In this document: positions 18,075 through 27,668 of the stretch, piece after piece
Layout of the letters: every line of letters begins with the position of its first letter
Numbering within the stretch: the first letter of the stretch is position 1
Source of the DNA: Pectobacterium aroidearum
GTDB taxonomy: Bacteria > Pseudomonadota > Gammaproteobacteria > Enterobacterales > Enterobacteriaceae
DNA: 64,000 nucleotides
Assembly: GCF_015689195.1 (NCBI RefSeq)
Contig: NZ_CP065044.1
Span: forward strand, 1,488,001-1,552,000
Direction: 5' to 3'
Notes under the pieces: model-generated
Told to the model about the DNA's origin: nothing
Databases searched by the model: none
Seen by the model: the letters and a program-made list of their open reading frames with translations, nothing else
Translations under genes and position numbers: made by a program

Positions 18075-19034
18075 TTAACGCGTGGCGATATGGGATTTTC
18101 CAACCGTTTCTCGGTTATGGGACTGAGACAAATCGACCAGTGGACCAACCGGTACAATCTGCGTCGGGTTCAGCCAGGCAATACCGTAATAGCCCGCTTT
18201 GATGTGGTCGATATTGACCGTCTCCGCGATGCCCGGCCACTGATACAGTTCGCGCAGGTAGTTCGACAGATTTGGGTAGTCGGCAATGCGCTTCAGGTTA
18301 CATTTGAACGCGCCGTGGTAGGCCACGTCAAAACGCACCAGCGTCACGAACAGACGCCAGTCGGCCTCGGTCAGCGTGTCGCCGAGCATATAGCGATGAT
18401 TGCCCAGATGATCGTCCAGCTCGTCCAGCGTGGTGAATAGCGTGGTGACGGCGTCGTTATAGTGTTCCTGCGTTTTGGCGAACCCGGTTTTATACACGCC
18501 GTTGTTGACGTTGTGGTACACGGTTTCGTTCCAGCTGTCGATCTCAGCGCGCAGATCTGACGGGTAGAAATCGAGGTGGTTGCCAGTCAGGTCGTTAAAT
18601 TCGCTGTTCAGCATGCGGATGATATCCGCCGATTCGTTGTTCACGATGCGGCCTTCGACCCGATCCCACAGCACAGGCACCGACACCTTTCCGGTATAGT
18701 CGGGTACGCTGGCGGTGTACAACTGGTGCAGGTAGTGAATCTCGCCCACATGCTCGCCAGCATCCTGCGGGGTGGCAAACTCCCAGCCGTTATCGGCGAT
18801 GCGTGGGTTGGCAACGGAAAGCGAGATGATATTCTCCAGCCCTTTCAGCTTGCGGAAAATCAGCGTGCGCGACGCCCACGGGCAGAGATAGGAGACGAAA
18901 AGCTGGTAACGACCCGCTTCTGGCACCAGCTCGGTTTGCCGAAATTTGGTTTCTTCACGGTGGAACGCGCCGTTTTTGATCTCTTCCGCCGCGACATCGC
19001 CGTTAACCCATTTGCCGTTCACTAAACCTGACAT
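18075..19034 (-). CDS. Glutathionyl-hydroquinone reductase (xi-class GST)
   Basis: 319-residue glutathione transferase of the xi class. The N-terminal extension (residues 1-40) and the thioredoxin-like domain with catalytic Cys51 in SYLCPWASRT are typical; xi-class enzymes use this Cys to reduce glutathionyl-hydroquinones. The helical domain includes YKTGFAKTQEHY and YMLGDTLTEADWRLF, and the C-terminus has YYGIAWLNPTQIVPVGP, a family motif. Related to E. coli YqjG. Cytosolic. It stands alone with its own terminator. Confidence 0.9.
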   Translation of the reverse strand: MSGLVNGKWVNGDVAAEEIKNGAFHREETKFRQTELVPEAGRYQLFVSYLCPWASRTLIFRKLKGLENIISLSVANPRIADNGWEFATPQDAGEHVGEIHYLHQLYTASVPDYTGKVSVPVLWDRVEGRIVNNESADIIRMLNSEFNDLTGNHLDFYPSDLRAEIDSWNETVYHNVNNGVYKTGFAKTQEHYNDAVTTLFTTLDELDDHLGNHRYMLGDTLTEADWRLFVTLVRFDVAYHGAFKCNLKRIADYPNLSNYLRELYQWPGIAETVNIDHIKAGYYGIAWLNPTQIVPVGPLVDLSQSHNRETVGKSHIATR

Positions 19035-19205
19035 ATGCTTTTTCCCTTATCCGTTCTGTTGCAGGTGACCCATCTCCCGCACTGTGTGCGAGGTGATACC
19101 CGTTATTATTGTAGGCTTAAAATGGTAGCAGCCTTAGGAAAAGAGAAAATGACAAAATTTTCATTAAGTCGGACAGTATTTTTGACCAGCCTGGGAGTGG
19201 GGTGG

Positions 19206-19757
19206 CTAGCGCTTGGCCGCCAGCAGGCCGTATAGCGCGGAGTCGGACACCTCGCTGTCTACGATCCAACGCTGCTTTAACAGCCCTTCCTGTGTGAAGC
19301 CCAACCGTTCCAGCGATCGGGCTGACGCCACATTGCGGGGATCGATTTCGGCTTCCAGTCGGCTTAGCCCCACCGTTTCAAAGGCAAAATCCCGCAGGGC
19401 AGAGAGCGCTTCCGCCATATAGCCTTTCCCTTGCGCACTCGCCGCCAGACAGTAGCCGATCTCGGCGCGCTTAGAGTCAATCTCAAGGTTGAACAGCACG
19501 CAGGTGCCGATTAGCTCGCCGGTCTCCTTCACCTCCAGACCCAGCTTCATATAGTGCCCGGCGCATAGCGCGCTCCAGTATTCGTCAATCGCGTCATGAG
19601 CCTGTTCGATCTGCTGCCAGGGCGGATGGTTCCAAAAACGCATCACGACCGGATCGGACATAAAGACAAACAGCGCAGGTGCATCATCGCGGTAGAGCGG
19701 ACGCAGCAGCAGGCGAGGTGTTTCGATTTTGGTGGTTTCGGAAAATAGCGCAGTCAT
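19206..19757 (-). CDS. GNAT acetyltransferase, RimJ/RimL type
   Basis: 183-residue GNAT protein. The start TKIETPRLLLRPLYRDDAPA and the acetyl-CoA region IGYCLAASAQGKGYMAEALSAL, then RLEAEIDPRNVASARSLERLGF, are diagnostic of the RimJ/RimL branch that acetylates protein N-termini or small molecules. Substrate cannot be read from the sequence. It lies 68 bp downstream of the Vat-like acetyltransferase on the same strand and may be the last gene of the mdtD-baeSR transcript. Confidence 0.88.
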   Translation of the reverse strand: MTALFSETTKIETPRLLLRPLYRDDAPALFVFMSDPVVMRFWNHPPWQQIEQAHDAIDEYWSALCAGHYMKLGLEVKETGELIGTCVLFNLEIDSKRAEIGYCLAASAQGKGYMAEALSALRDFAFETVGLSRLEAEIDPRNVASARSLERLGFTQEGLLKQRWIVDSEVSDSALYGLLAAKR

Positions 19758-19825
19758 TATCGTGAAAGCCTCTCTTCGTGTGGTAACGGGTCGTGTGGAA
19801 TAGGTCTGTATGAAATGGAAGACGG

Positions 19826-20479
19826 TTACGCTGACTGATGGCAGGCTTGCAGCGCCGTAATATCACCCGCAGCGATGATATCCAGATGACGTGTAATTTT
19901 TTCTATCGGCCAGTCCCACCAGCTTAGCGTTTCCAGTGCATTGATGACGTCTGGCGCAAAACGGGATTTGAGGATTTTTGCCGGATTGCCGCCGACGATC
20001 GTGTAAGCCGGCACATCGGCGGTGACCACGGCGCGCGACGCAATGATAGCGCCATTCCCGATGCGGATACCGGGCATGATCAGCGCGTCATAGCCAATCC
20101 AGACATCGTTGCCGATATGCGTGTCGCCTTTATAAGGCAGATCCTCTGGCTTTGGCGTCACTTTTTCCCAGCCGTTGCCGAAAATCTGGAACGGATACGT
20201 CGACAGCCCAGAAAGCCGATGATTGGCGCCGTTCATGATAAATTTTGCACCACGTGCGATGGCGCAGAACTTACCGATGACTAATTTATCGCCGATAAAC
20301 GGATAGTGGTAGAGCACGTTTTGCTCGAAGTTTTCCGCGCCATCGGGATCGTCGTAATAGGTGTAATCGCCAATTTCAATATTCGGGTTGGTGACAATAT
20401 TCTTAATGAAGCACACTTGGGGGAAACCGGCCATAGGATAGCGGTTATCAGGATCGGGTCCGTTCAATAGGGTCTCCAT
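19826..20479 (-). CDS. Vat/CatB-type xenobiotic O-acetyltransferase
   Basis: 217-residue left-handed beta-helix acetyltransferase. [12 protein letters not shown] at the start, the [20 protein letters not shown] segment (about 56-74), IMNGANHR with the likely catalytic His87, [20 protein letters not shown], hexapeptide repeats [20 protein letters not shown], and [10 protein letters not shown] are laid out as in Vat streptogramin A acetyltransferases, and more distantly CatB chloramphenicol acetyltransferases. Whether it inactivates a drug is not shown. It follows baeR by 39 bp on the same strand, so it is probably cotranscribed with the envelope-stress/drug regulator. Confidence 0.85.
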   Translation of the reverse strand: METLLNGPDPDNRYPMAGFPQVCFIKNIVTNPNIEIGDYTYYDDPDGAENFEQNVLYHYPFIGDKLVIGKFCAIARGAKFIMNGANHRLSGLSTYPFQIFGNGWEKVTPKPEDLPYKGDTHIGNDVWIGYDALIMPGIRIGNGAIIASRAVVTADVPAYTIVGGNPAKILKSRFAPDVINALETLSWWDWPIEKITRHLDIIAAGDITALQACHQSA

Positions 20480-20518
20480 AACATCATAAGCTCCAATAAC
20501 ATCATGGGGCGATTGGTG

Positions 20519-21247
20519 TTATACCTCATTACAGGGCGCGGCTTCCCAGCGATAGCCGATGCCGTATACCGTGCGGATGAATGAGGTCTCTTCGTCCAGC
20601 TGTTCCAGCTTACGACGCAGGTTTTTGATGTGGCTATCGATGGTGCGGTCGGTCACAACGCGATAGTCATCGTAGAGCTTATCCAGCAGCGCCTCGCGAG
20701 AAAACACTTTGCCTGGCTCGGTGGAAAGCGTCTTGAGCAGACGAAACTCTGCTGGCGTGAGATCGAGGTTCTGCCCCAGATAGCTGGCCTGAAAGCCGCC
20801 TTTATCAATCACTAGCGCGGTTTCGGTTTTCTCGATGGCTTTCACGCCGTCGTTCTGCCAGCCGCAGCGGCGCAGTAGCGTTCTGACGCGCACCACCACT
20901 TCGCGCGGGCTAAAGGGTTTACAAATGTAGTCATCAGCGCCAATTTCCAGCCCCAGCAGGCGATCGATCTCTTCGCTACGGGCGGTGACCATGATAATCG
21001 GCACGTTGGAAAACTGGCGGATCGTGCGGCAGAGCGTCAGGCCGTCACAGCCCGGCAGCATTAAGTCCAGCAAAATGAGTGAAGGGGAATGCTGCCGCAC
21101 CCAGTCGACGACATCGTTGCCGTTGGGCAGCCAGTGCGTGGCATAGTCCGCTGCCTGAAGATAATCCACCAGCAGTTGCCCCAATTTGGGTTCATCTTCG
21201 ACGATCAGAATGGGTGACGCCATAGCGAAATCGGGTGCGGTTGTCAT
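20519..21247 (-). CDS. baeR: Response regulator BaeR
   Basis: 242-residue OmpR/PhoB-family regulator, colinear with E. coli BaeR. The receiver domain has the acidic pair in ILIVEDE, phospho-acceptor Asp61 in LLDLMLPG and Lys in CKPFSPRE. The DNA-binding domain has [13 protein letters not shown] and [19 protein letters not shown]. BaeR activates mdtABCD, acrD and envelope genes in E. coli. The ATG at 21247 gives the same N-terminal length as E. coli; the longer frame starts with TTG at the baeS stop. It lies 33 bp after baeS. Confidence 0.97.
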   Translation of the reverse strand: MTTAPDFAMASPILIVEDEPKLGQLLVDYLQAADYATHWLPNGNDVVDWVRQHSPSLILLDLMLPGCDGLTLCRTIRQFSNVPIIMVTARSEEIDRLLGLEIGADDYICKPFSPREVVVRVRTLLRRCGWQNDGVKAIEKTETALVIDKGGFQASYLGQNLDLTPAEFRLLKTLSTEPGKVFSREALLDKLYDDYRVVTDRTIDSHIKNLRRKLEQLDEETSFIRTVYGIGYRWEAAPCNEV

Positions 21248-21280
21248 AGCTCTGCTTATTTTCGGTTTCAGGAATAGCAA

Positions 21281-22648
21281 TCAGTCAGGATTATGCAAGG
21301 GTAGCTCAATGGTAATCATCACGCCCCCTAATGGCGAATGTTCAGCATACAGCCGTCCGCTATGCGCCTCAACGATATTATTGCAGATAGCCAGCCCCAG
21401 CCCGGAGCCTCCGCTGGCGCGGTTGCGCGAACTTTCCGCCCGGTAAAAACGTTCAAAAATCAGCATGAGCTGCTCGTCGGTCACGCCGGGGGCGCTGTCC
21501 TGCCAGATAATAGCCCAGCGTTTATGTTGCTGAACTAGCTTAATAGCCAACTGCCCCTGTTCATCGGTGTAGCGCAGGCTATTTTCCAGTAGGTTGTTAA
21601 ATAGCTGGCTTAAGCGATCCGGGTCGCCAAACACATCAGCCTGAGTCGGTAATTCGGTGGTGAGCGTAATCTGCTTTTTCTGGAAACGTTCATGAAACGC
21701 GGCGATAGCAATCTGCAGAATTTGCACGATGTCCACAGACGTTTTGCGGTAGGCCAGTGCGCCGCGATCGGACAGGGTGAGCTGATGCAGATCGTCCACC
21801 AGTTTGGTGAGCGTTGTCACCTCAGACTGGAGCGAATGCAGAGAATGCGCATCGGGCTTACGTACGCCGTCCTGCAAAGCTTCCAGTTCGCCACGCAGCA
21901 CTGCCAGCGGCGTGCGCAATTCGTGAGAGACGTCGGCCATAAACGCGCGGCGAGACTGCTCGTTTTTTTCCAGCGTGCGGGCAAGCTGGTTGAAATCCTG
22001 CGCCAGCCTGCCGAGTTCATCGTGCGAACTGGCCGTCACTCGGGTGCTGAAATCACCTGACGCCAAGCTGTGCATGCCGCTGACCAGCCGTTTGACGGGC
22101 GCGAGCAGGCCACGGGCGGTCAGCCAGGTGGCGATGATAGCAAGCAGCGTCGAGAGTGCGACAATCAGCCAACTGGTGCGCTGCTGTTGTTGATCGAAGC
22201 TGATGTCGGCGTTGCGGGTCAGGCGCTCAACGGGTGAGGCCACAATCCAGCCGACCGTCTGGTTTTGTACCTGAATGGGCTGCGAGGTACCTTCTTTCGG
22301 TATCGGTGCCGGGGAACCAAACAGCTTGCGTTTGTTTGCATCCAGCACCCAAAGACGCACTCGCCATCCCTGCATGCTGTTGTCAGTGTCGCTGTTTTGA
22401 TCCATCGAGTGCAGCATTTTGAACACCAGACGTTCATTGTTGCGTAGGAATGACCAGTCGCCGTGCAACTGATATTGCTCTGCGAGTGCGTCGCGTAGCT
22501 GCGTGACCCGCTGTTCGTTGCCGCGCTTAATGTAATCGATAAAGCCGCGCTCGAAGCTGACGCGCACGCCCCAGTGCATGGTAATCAGCACCAGCATACA
22601 GGTGGCGAAAATCGCGAGGAACAGTTTGGCGGTGATTCCGAATTTCAT
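21281..22648 (-). CDS. baeS: Sensor histidine kinase BaeS
   Basis: 455-residue inner-membrane kinase. Transmembrane helices at about 8-28 and 160-178 flank a periplasmic sensor that includes VGWIVASPVERLTRN. HAMP spans about 179-231; the H-box is MADVSHELRTPLAV with His242; N-box FNNLLENSLRYTD and G-box ASGGSGLGLAI follow. It senses envelope damage and toxic compounds (indole, flavonoids, metals in E. coli). ATG 22648 has GAGG upstream and matches E. coli; the frame upstream overlaps mdtD. mdtD ends seven bases before. Confidence 0.97.
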   Translation of the reverse strand: MKFGITAKLFLAIFATCMLVLITMHWGVRVSFERGFIDYIKRGNEQRVTQLRDALAEQYQLHGDWSFLRNNERLVFKMLHSMDQNSDTDNSMQGWRVRLWVLDANKRKLFGSPAPIPKEGTSQPIQVQNQTVGWIVASPVERLTRNADISFDQQQQRTSWLIVALSTLLAIIATWLTARGLLAPVKRLVSGMHSLASGDFSTRVTASSHDELGRLAQDFNQLARTLEKNEQSRRAFMADVSHELRTPLAVLRGELEALQDGVRKPDAHSLHSLQSEVTTLTKLVDDLHQLTLSDRGALAYRKTSVDIVQILQIAIAAFHERFQKKQITLTTELPTQADVFGDPDRLSQLFNNLLENSLRYTDEQGQLAIKLVQQHKRWAIIWQDSAPGVTDEQLMLIFERFYRAESSRNRASGGSGLGLAICNNIVEAHSGRLYAEHSPLGGVMITIELPLHNPD

Positions 22649-22655
22649 AACGACC

Positions 22656-24053
22656 TCACGATTTACGCGGCAGCGTTGACTGCTTGATGGTGTCTGCCGG
22701 GACACGGTTAAAAATCAATGCGGGCAGGGCGATGATGACGATCATGCTGAGGTAGGTGTAAATAAACACCATGTGGGTTTCTCCACTTCCTGCCGCCATG
22801 TGCGGTTGAGAAAACATGCCCAGCAGAATACCTGCGATGCTGACGCCGAGGCTGGTGGACAACTGCATGGTCATCGACATCAGGCTATTGCCGCCGCTGG
22901 CGAGCGTATCCGGAAGATCCTTCAGCGTTAGCGTGTTCATGGTGGAAAAACGAATGGCGTTCACCATGCCGAGGAAGAACAGCACTATCGGGATCATCCA
23001 GATCCATTGCATAAGTGCGACCAGCGCAAACAGCGCGGTGACCAGCGCCAGCAACAGCGTCGAGACAATCAGCACGCAGCGGTAGCCTAAGCGATTGACG
23101 ATCTGCACGACGATTCGCTTCATTCCCATATTGCCTAGCACCATTGGCACCATCATCAGCCCGGCATGGAACGGCGAAAAGCCCATTCCCAGCTGTAAAA
23201 ACAGCGGCGTCATAAACGGTAACATACCGCTGCCGATGCGCGCCAATAGCCCGCCTGTCAGGCCGATAGAGAAGGTATGGGTGTCGAACAAACGCAGATT
23301 AAACAGAGCTCGTTCGTTACGACGTGCGTGCAGCCAATAGCTCAGCAGTGCGATCAGCCCAACGGTGATTAATGCAAAAATGGCAATCGGCGGAATGCCG
23401 AGGCTGCGGTTACCGTCCAGCGCCAGCGTCAGCGTCGCCATACCGACGGCGAGCCAGAGGAAGCCGCTGATGTCAAAGCGTTGCGTCCGCATGGTGTAAT
23501 TGGGCATCAGGAACCAGGTGGCTAGCGCGCCGATAATGCCAACGGGCAGGTTGATGAGGAAGATCCAGTGCCAACTGGCGTATTCCACCAGAAAGCCGCC
23601 GAGTGCGGGCCCCATTAACGGACCGATTTGGCCGGGCAGCGTCACGAAGGTCATCGCTGCCATATACTGATCGCGCGGGACGATTTTCATCACCGTCAGT
23701 CGCCCTACCGGCACCATCATCGCTCCGCCGATCCCCTGAATAACGCGCGAGGCCAGCAGCTCATTCAGCGTTTCCGAACGAGCGCACAGCAGCGATCCGA
23801 GCGTAAACAGCAGAATCGCGGCGAAAAAGATGTTCTTCACGCCGATACGATCCGCCAGCCAGCCGCTGGCGGGCAGCATCACCGCCACGGTCAGCACATA
23901 GGAAACGATCACCGAATGCATATGCAGCGGGCTTTCATTCAGACTCGCGGCCATTGACGGCAGCGCGGTATTCACGATGGTGGTATCCAGCGTCTGCATA
24001 AAAAAGCCAAAGGCAACAATCCAGAGCTGCCAGCGGACGGAGGCGGAATTCAT
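22656..24053 (-). CDS. mdtD: MFS transporter MdtD (DHA2 type)
   Basis: 465-residue major facilitator with about 14 helices, matching E. coli Mdt[30 protein letters not shown] contains the DHA2 motif [24 protein letters not shown] is motif [14 protein letters not shown] and [20 protein letters not shown] follow. In E. coli it is the last transporter of mdtABCD-baeSR, though its role in drug export is unproven and iron citrate export has been proposed. Here it is separated from mdtC by about 530 bp of repeat sequence and so may need its own promoter. Upstream in-frame codons to 24125 fall in the repeat. Confidence 0.95.
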   Translation of the reverse strand: MNSASVRWQLWIVAFGFFMQTLDTTIVNTALPSMAASLNESPLHMHSVIVSYVLTVAVMLPASGWLADRIGVKNIFFAAILLFTLGSLLCARSETLNELLASRVIQGIGGAMMVPVGRLTVMKIVPRDQYMAAMTFVTLPGQIGPLMGPALGGFLVEYASWHWIFLINLPVGIIGALATWFLMPNYTMRTQRFDISGFLWLAVGMATLTLALDGNRSLGIPPIAIFALITVGLIALLSYWLHARRNERALFNLRLFDTHTFSIGLTGGLLARIGSGMLPFMTPLFLQLGMGFSPFHAGLMMVPMVLGNMGMKRIVVQIVNRLGYRCVLIVSTLLLALVTALFALVALMQWIWMIPIVLFFLGMVNAIRFSTMNTLTLKDLPDTLASGGNSLMSMTMQLSTSLGVSIAGILLGMFSQPHMAAGSGETHMVFIYTYLSMIVIIALPALIFNRVPADTIKQSTLPRKS

Positions 24054-24066
24054 TGTTGTTGCCCCT

Positions 24067-24360
24067 GGCGTAAAAAATTGTACTGAGGCGTAAGCTGGCT
24101 CACGGGTGAGTGGCATGGACGCCACGAAAGACAGTGCCGCGCCGGGAGCGCGTCACTGGCGGCCCGTAAAGAGACTGCTTTCGGCGAAGGCACCGCGTAG
24201 CGGTACAATTTAGCGCCACAAGCCAGGGTTCCAAGGGCGACGGCAATTGAGCCGCCCTTGGTCGGGCGCGTTCGGGGCGCTACTAGAAAAATGGTGAAGC
24301 TTGAGCGCACGAAATCTCCCCTGGAATAGCATGTTATTAGATCTTTACCGTTACTCATGT
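24067..24360 (+). repeat. Dispersed intergenic repeat (copy B)
   Basis: Begins GGCGTAAAAAATTG like copy A at 44136, contains GGCATGGACGCC, CAGTGCCGCG and GCGCGTCACTGGCGGCCCG, then CCGCGTAGCGG and GGTCGGGCGCG, and ends near CGCACGAAAT. It occupies most of the mdtC-mdtD gap. The minus-strand frame 24050-24358 that runs through it is an artefact of the repeat. Confidence 0.8.
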
Positions 24361-24475
24361 TCAGCCAGATAGTGACAAATCCTGCTGCTTATCCGAGAGA
24401 TCATCTCCTCCTCAGCATCATTTACGCCAAGGTGGAGGTACGTTGAGAGTTAAGCGTTCCTATTCTCTGGTTTCG

Positions 24476-24590
24476 GCGCGTTGAGCCGCCCTTGGTCGGG
24501 CGCGTTCGGAACGCTACTAGAAAAACAGAGAACGTTAAGCGCACGAAACTTCCCCTAAAGTAGCATTTTACCAGTGCTCATGTTCAGCTA
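24476..24590 (+). repeat. Second right half of the dispersed repeat (copy B2)
   Basis: TTGAGCCGCCCTTGGTCGGG at 24481 repeats 24247 with an offset of 234 bp; ACGCTACTAGAAAAA, GCGCACGAAA and CTCATGTTCAGC also recur. The copy runs into the last codons of mdtC, so the C-terminal VSLS of MdtC appears to be encoded by repeat sequence. Confidence 0.75.
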
Positions 24591-27500
24591 TGACAGTGAC
24601 ACATCCCTCTCCGGCGCTTTGCGCCGAATATTCCTCAGTTTATCGAAAAACAGATACACCACCGGGGTCGTGTACAGCGTAAGGATTTGGCTCATCACCA
24701 GCCCGCCGACGATCGTGATGCCGAGTGGCTGTCGCAGTTCTGCACCGTCGCCGCTGGTCAGTACCAGCGGCAGTGCGCCAAACAGCGCGGCTAAGGTGGT
24801 CATCATAATCGGGCGGAAACGCAGCAGGCAGGCCTGGAAAATCGCGTCCTGCGCGCTCAGTTTGCCGCTGCGCTGGGCCACCAGCGCGAAATCCACCATC
24901 ATGATCGCGTTCTTCTTCACGATCCCAATCAGCAGCATGATACCAATCAGCGCCACCAGACTAAACGGCGCGCCGAACCATTCCAGTGCTAACAGCGCTC
25001 CCACGCCAGCCGAGGGCAGGGTGGACAGAATCGTCAGAGGATGCACGTAGCTCTCATACAACACGCCCAGCACGATATACACGGTGATAATCGCCGCCAG
25101 AATCAGCAACAGCTGGGAAGACTGCGACTGCTGGAACGCCTGTGCCGTACCGGAGAACTGACCACGTACCGCTGACGGCACGCCCAGCGACGTCATGGTT
25201 CTTTCTATTGCCGCCGTCGCGCTGGACAGATCGGTGCCTTCCGGCAGGTTGAAAGAGATGGTTGAGGCAGCAGACAACCCCTGATGGTTCACCGACAGCG
25301 GTGCGTTGATTGGCTTCCAACTGGCGAAATAAGAGAGCGGGATGGGTTTACCTTCGCTGTTGATCACGAACATCTTGTTCAGTGAACTGACGTCCTGCGT
25401 GTAGGCGTCATCCACTTCCATCACCACTTTATATTGGTTTAACGGCTGGTAAATGGTTGAAATCTGACGCTGTCCGAAGGCGTTATTGAGCAGTGCATTG
25501 ACGGCAGAGACGCTGATGCCGAGCTGCGCCATCGCATCACGATCGTAGGTTAGCGCCATTTCTGCGCCTTTATCCTGCTGATCGGAGTTCACATCGGCCA
25601 GTTCAGGCAGTTTGCTGAAAGCCGCACGAATCTTGGGTTCCCAGGTACGCAGTTCGCTCAAATCGTCAGACAGCAGCGTGTACTGATACCCGGCGTTCGC
25701 TTCCCGTCCGCCGATGCGAATATCCTGTACTGGCATTAAAAACAGGTTAGCGCCGGGTTCTTTGGCCAGTTTGATGCGCAGACGGCTGATGACCTGCTGT
25801 GCCGACACATCGCGCTCGGACAGCGGCTTAAGCGAAATAAACATCGAACCGCTGTTGGTGCGCGATCCGCCGGTAAATCCGTTAACGTTATCCACCGCTG
25901 GGTCGCTGCTGACAATGGTCATGAAGTTCTGGAGTTTCACCGTCATGGCCTGAAAAGAAATACTCTGGTCAGCCTGAATAAAGCCCATCAGCCGGCCCGT
26001 ATCCTGTTCGGGAAAGAAGGTTTTCGGAATGCTGATATATAGCCAGACGTTGAGCGCGATGGTGCCCAGCAGGAGCAGCAACACCCAGCGTGCATGGTTG
26101 AGCACCCATTTCAGCGATCGCCCGTAGCCTTGCTGCATCGCCAGCAGGACGCGATTAAAACCTTGCTTGCGCGGCTGGCTGCGTTTGGGGACAGCACGCA
26201 GCAGTCGTGCGCACAGCATCGGCGTAAGCGTGAGTGAGATCAGCAGCGAAATCATGATCGCTACCGACAGCGTGACGGCGAACTCGCGGAATAGTCGCCC
26301 CGGCAAACCGTCCATCAACAGGAGCGGGATGAACACCGCAACCAGCGACAGACTCATGGATAAGACGGTGAACCCCACTTCGCGCACGCCCTGGAGTGAC
26401 GCCTGGAGCGGCTTCATACCCGCTTCGATATGGCGGGAAATATTCTCCAGCACCACGATAGCGTCATCCACCACGAAACCGGTGGCAATGGTCAGCGCCA
26501 TCAGCGACAGGTTGTTCAGGCTAAAGCCGCACAGGTACATTGCCGCGAAGGTGCCGATCAGCGATACCGGCACAGCCAGCGCCGGAATGGCGGTGGCACG
26601 GCCGGAACGCAGAAACAGGAAGACGACCAGAATAACCAGCGCGACGGCGATAACCAGCGATTGTTCCACTTCCGCCAGCGATGCACGGATGGTGGGGGAA
26701 CGATCCTGTGCGACATCCAGCTGTATTTCAGCAGGCAGGCTGGCACGCAGCTCTGGCATGGCGGCGCGGATATTGTCTACCGTGGTAATAATGTTGGCAT
26801 CCGGCGCGCGACGAATCATCACCAGAATCGCGGGCTTTGCATTCGCCATCCCCGCGTTACGTGAGTTCTGCACTGAATCTTCCACCGTGGCGACATCGCT
26901 CAGGCGGACGGCAGCGCCGTTGTTGTAATGGATAATCAGCGGCGCGTAGGCATCGGCGGTTTTTAGCTCATCGTTGGTTTTTATTTGCCAGCTTTTCTGG
27001 CTGTTTTCCACATTCCCCAGCGGCTGGCGGACGTTTGCCTGCGCGATAGCCTGCCGTACCTCGTCGAGGGAAATACCCTGATTAAACAGCGCTACCGGAT
27101 TCAGCGCGACGCGCACGGCGGGGAGGGAACTCCCGCCGATGGAGACATCGCCGACGCCTTCCATCTGCGAAATTTTCTGTGACAGTTGGGTCGAGGCAAA
27201 GTCGTACAGCTGCCCCTGACTGTAGGTGTCAGAGGTCAGCGTCAGGATCATGACGGGCGCGTCGGACGGATTGACTTTGCGGTAGGTCGGTCGGCTGGAC
27301 ATACCGGACGGCAGCAGGTTCTGTGCTGCGTTGATGGCCGCCTGCACATCGCGCGCTGCGCCGTTGATATCGCGATCGAGGTTAAACACCAGAATGACGC
27401 GCGTGCTGCCGAGCGAGCTAGTTGAGGTCATTTCGCTGACGCCTGCGATCCTGCCGAGTGCCCGTTCCAGCGGCGTCGCGACGGCGGAGGCCATCGTTTC

Positions 27501-27668
27501 CGGCGAGGCACCGGGCAGCGAAGCGCTGACCGAAATCACCGGGAAATCCACCTGCGGCAGCGGCGACACCGGCAACAGGCGGAAACCCAGTACGCCACAG
27601 AGCGCGATGGCCAGCGTCAGCAGCAGGGTGGCGACGGGGCGGTGGATGAACAGGGCGAAGAACTTCAC
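24588..27668 (-). CDS. mdtC: RND multidrug efflux pump subunit MdtC
   Basis: 1026-residue RND transporter with 12 helices and two large periplasmic loops, colinear with E. coli MdtC (1025). Seen: [20 protein letters not shown] (helix 1), [20 protein letters not shown], the TM4 proton-relay region [17 protein letters not shown] with its paired aspartates, and [17 protein letters not shown] near the C-terminus. It pairs with MdtB in a heterotrimer with MdtA and TolC to export bile salts, novobiocin and other compounds. Its ATG overlaps the mdtB stop by four bases. The last residues come from repeat copy B2 and differ from the usual tail. Confidence 0.98.
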   Translation of the reverse strand: MKFFALFIHRPVATLLLTLAIALCGVLGFRLLPVSPLPQVDFPVISVSASLPGASPETMASAVATPLERALGRIAGVSEMTSTSSLGSTRVILVFNLDRDINGAARDVQAAINAAQNLLPSGMSSRPTYRKVNPSDAPVMILTLTSDTYSQGQLYDFASTQLSQKISQMEGVGDVSIGGSSLPAVRVALNPVALFNQGISLDEVRQAIAQANVRQPLGNVENSQKSWQIKTNDELKTADAYAPLIIHYNNGAAVRLSDVATVEDSVQNSRNAGMANAKPAILVMIRRAPDANIITTVDNIRAAMPELRASLPAEIQLDVAQDRSPTIRASLAEVEQSLVIAVALVILVVFLFLRSGRATAIPALAVPVSLIGTFAAMYLCGFSLNNLSLMALTIATGFVVDDAIVVLENISRHIEAGMKPLQASLQGVREVGFTVLSMSLSLVAVFIPLLLMDGLPGRLFREFAVTLSVAIMISLLISLTLTPMLCARLLRAVPKRSQPRKQGFNRVLLAMQQGYGRSLKWVLNHARWVLLLLLGTIALNVWLYISIPKTFFPEQDTGRLMGFIQADQSISFQAMTVKLQNFMTIVSSDPAVDNVNGFTGGSRTNSGSMFISLKPLSERDVSAQQVISRLRIKLAKEPGANLFLMPVQDIRIGGREANAGYQYTLLSDDLSELRTWEPKIRAAFSKLPELADVNSDQQDKGAEMALTYDRDAMAQLGISVSAVNALLNNAFGQRQISTIYQPLNQYKVVMEVDDAYTQDVSSLNKMFVINSEGKPIPLSYFASWKPINAPLSVNHQGLSAASTISFNLPEGTDLSSATAAIERTMTSLGVPSAVRGQFSGTAQAFQQSQSSQLLLILAAIITVYIVLGVLYESYVHPLTILSTLPSAGVGALLALEWFGAPFSLVALIGIMLLIGIVKKNAIMMVDFALVAQRSGKLSAQDAIFQACLLRFRPIMMTTLAALFGALPLVLTSGDGAELRQPLGITIVGGLVMSQILTLYTTPVVYLFFDKLRNIRRKAPERDVSLS

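Noticed and set aside
24050-24358. 102-residue minus-strand reading frame between mdtC and mdtD
   Set aside because: It lies wholly within repeat copy B; related frames appear in the other copies only because the repeat is GC-rich. No ribosome site or family match.
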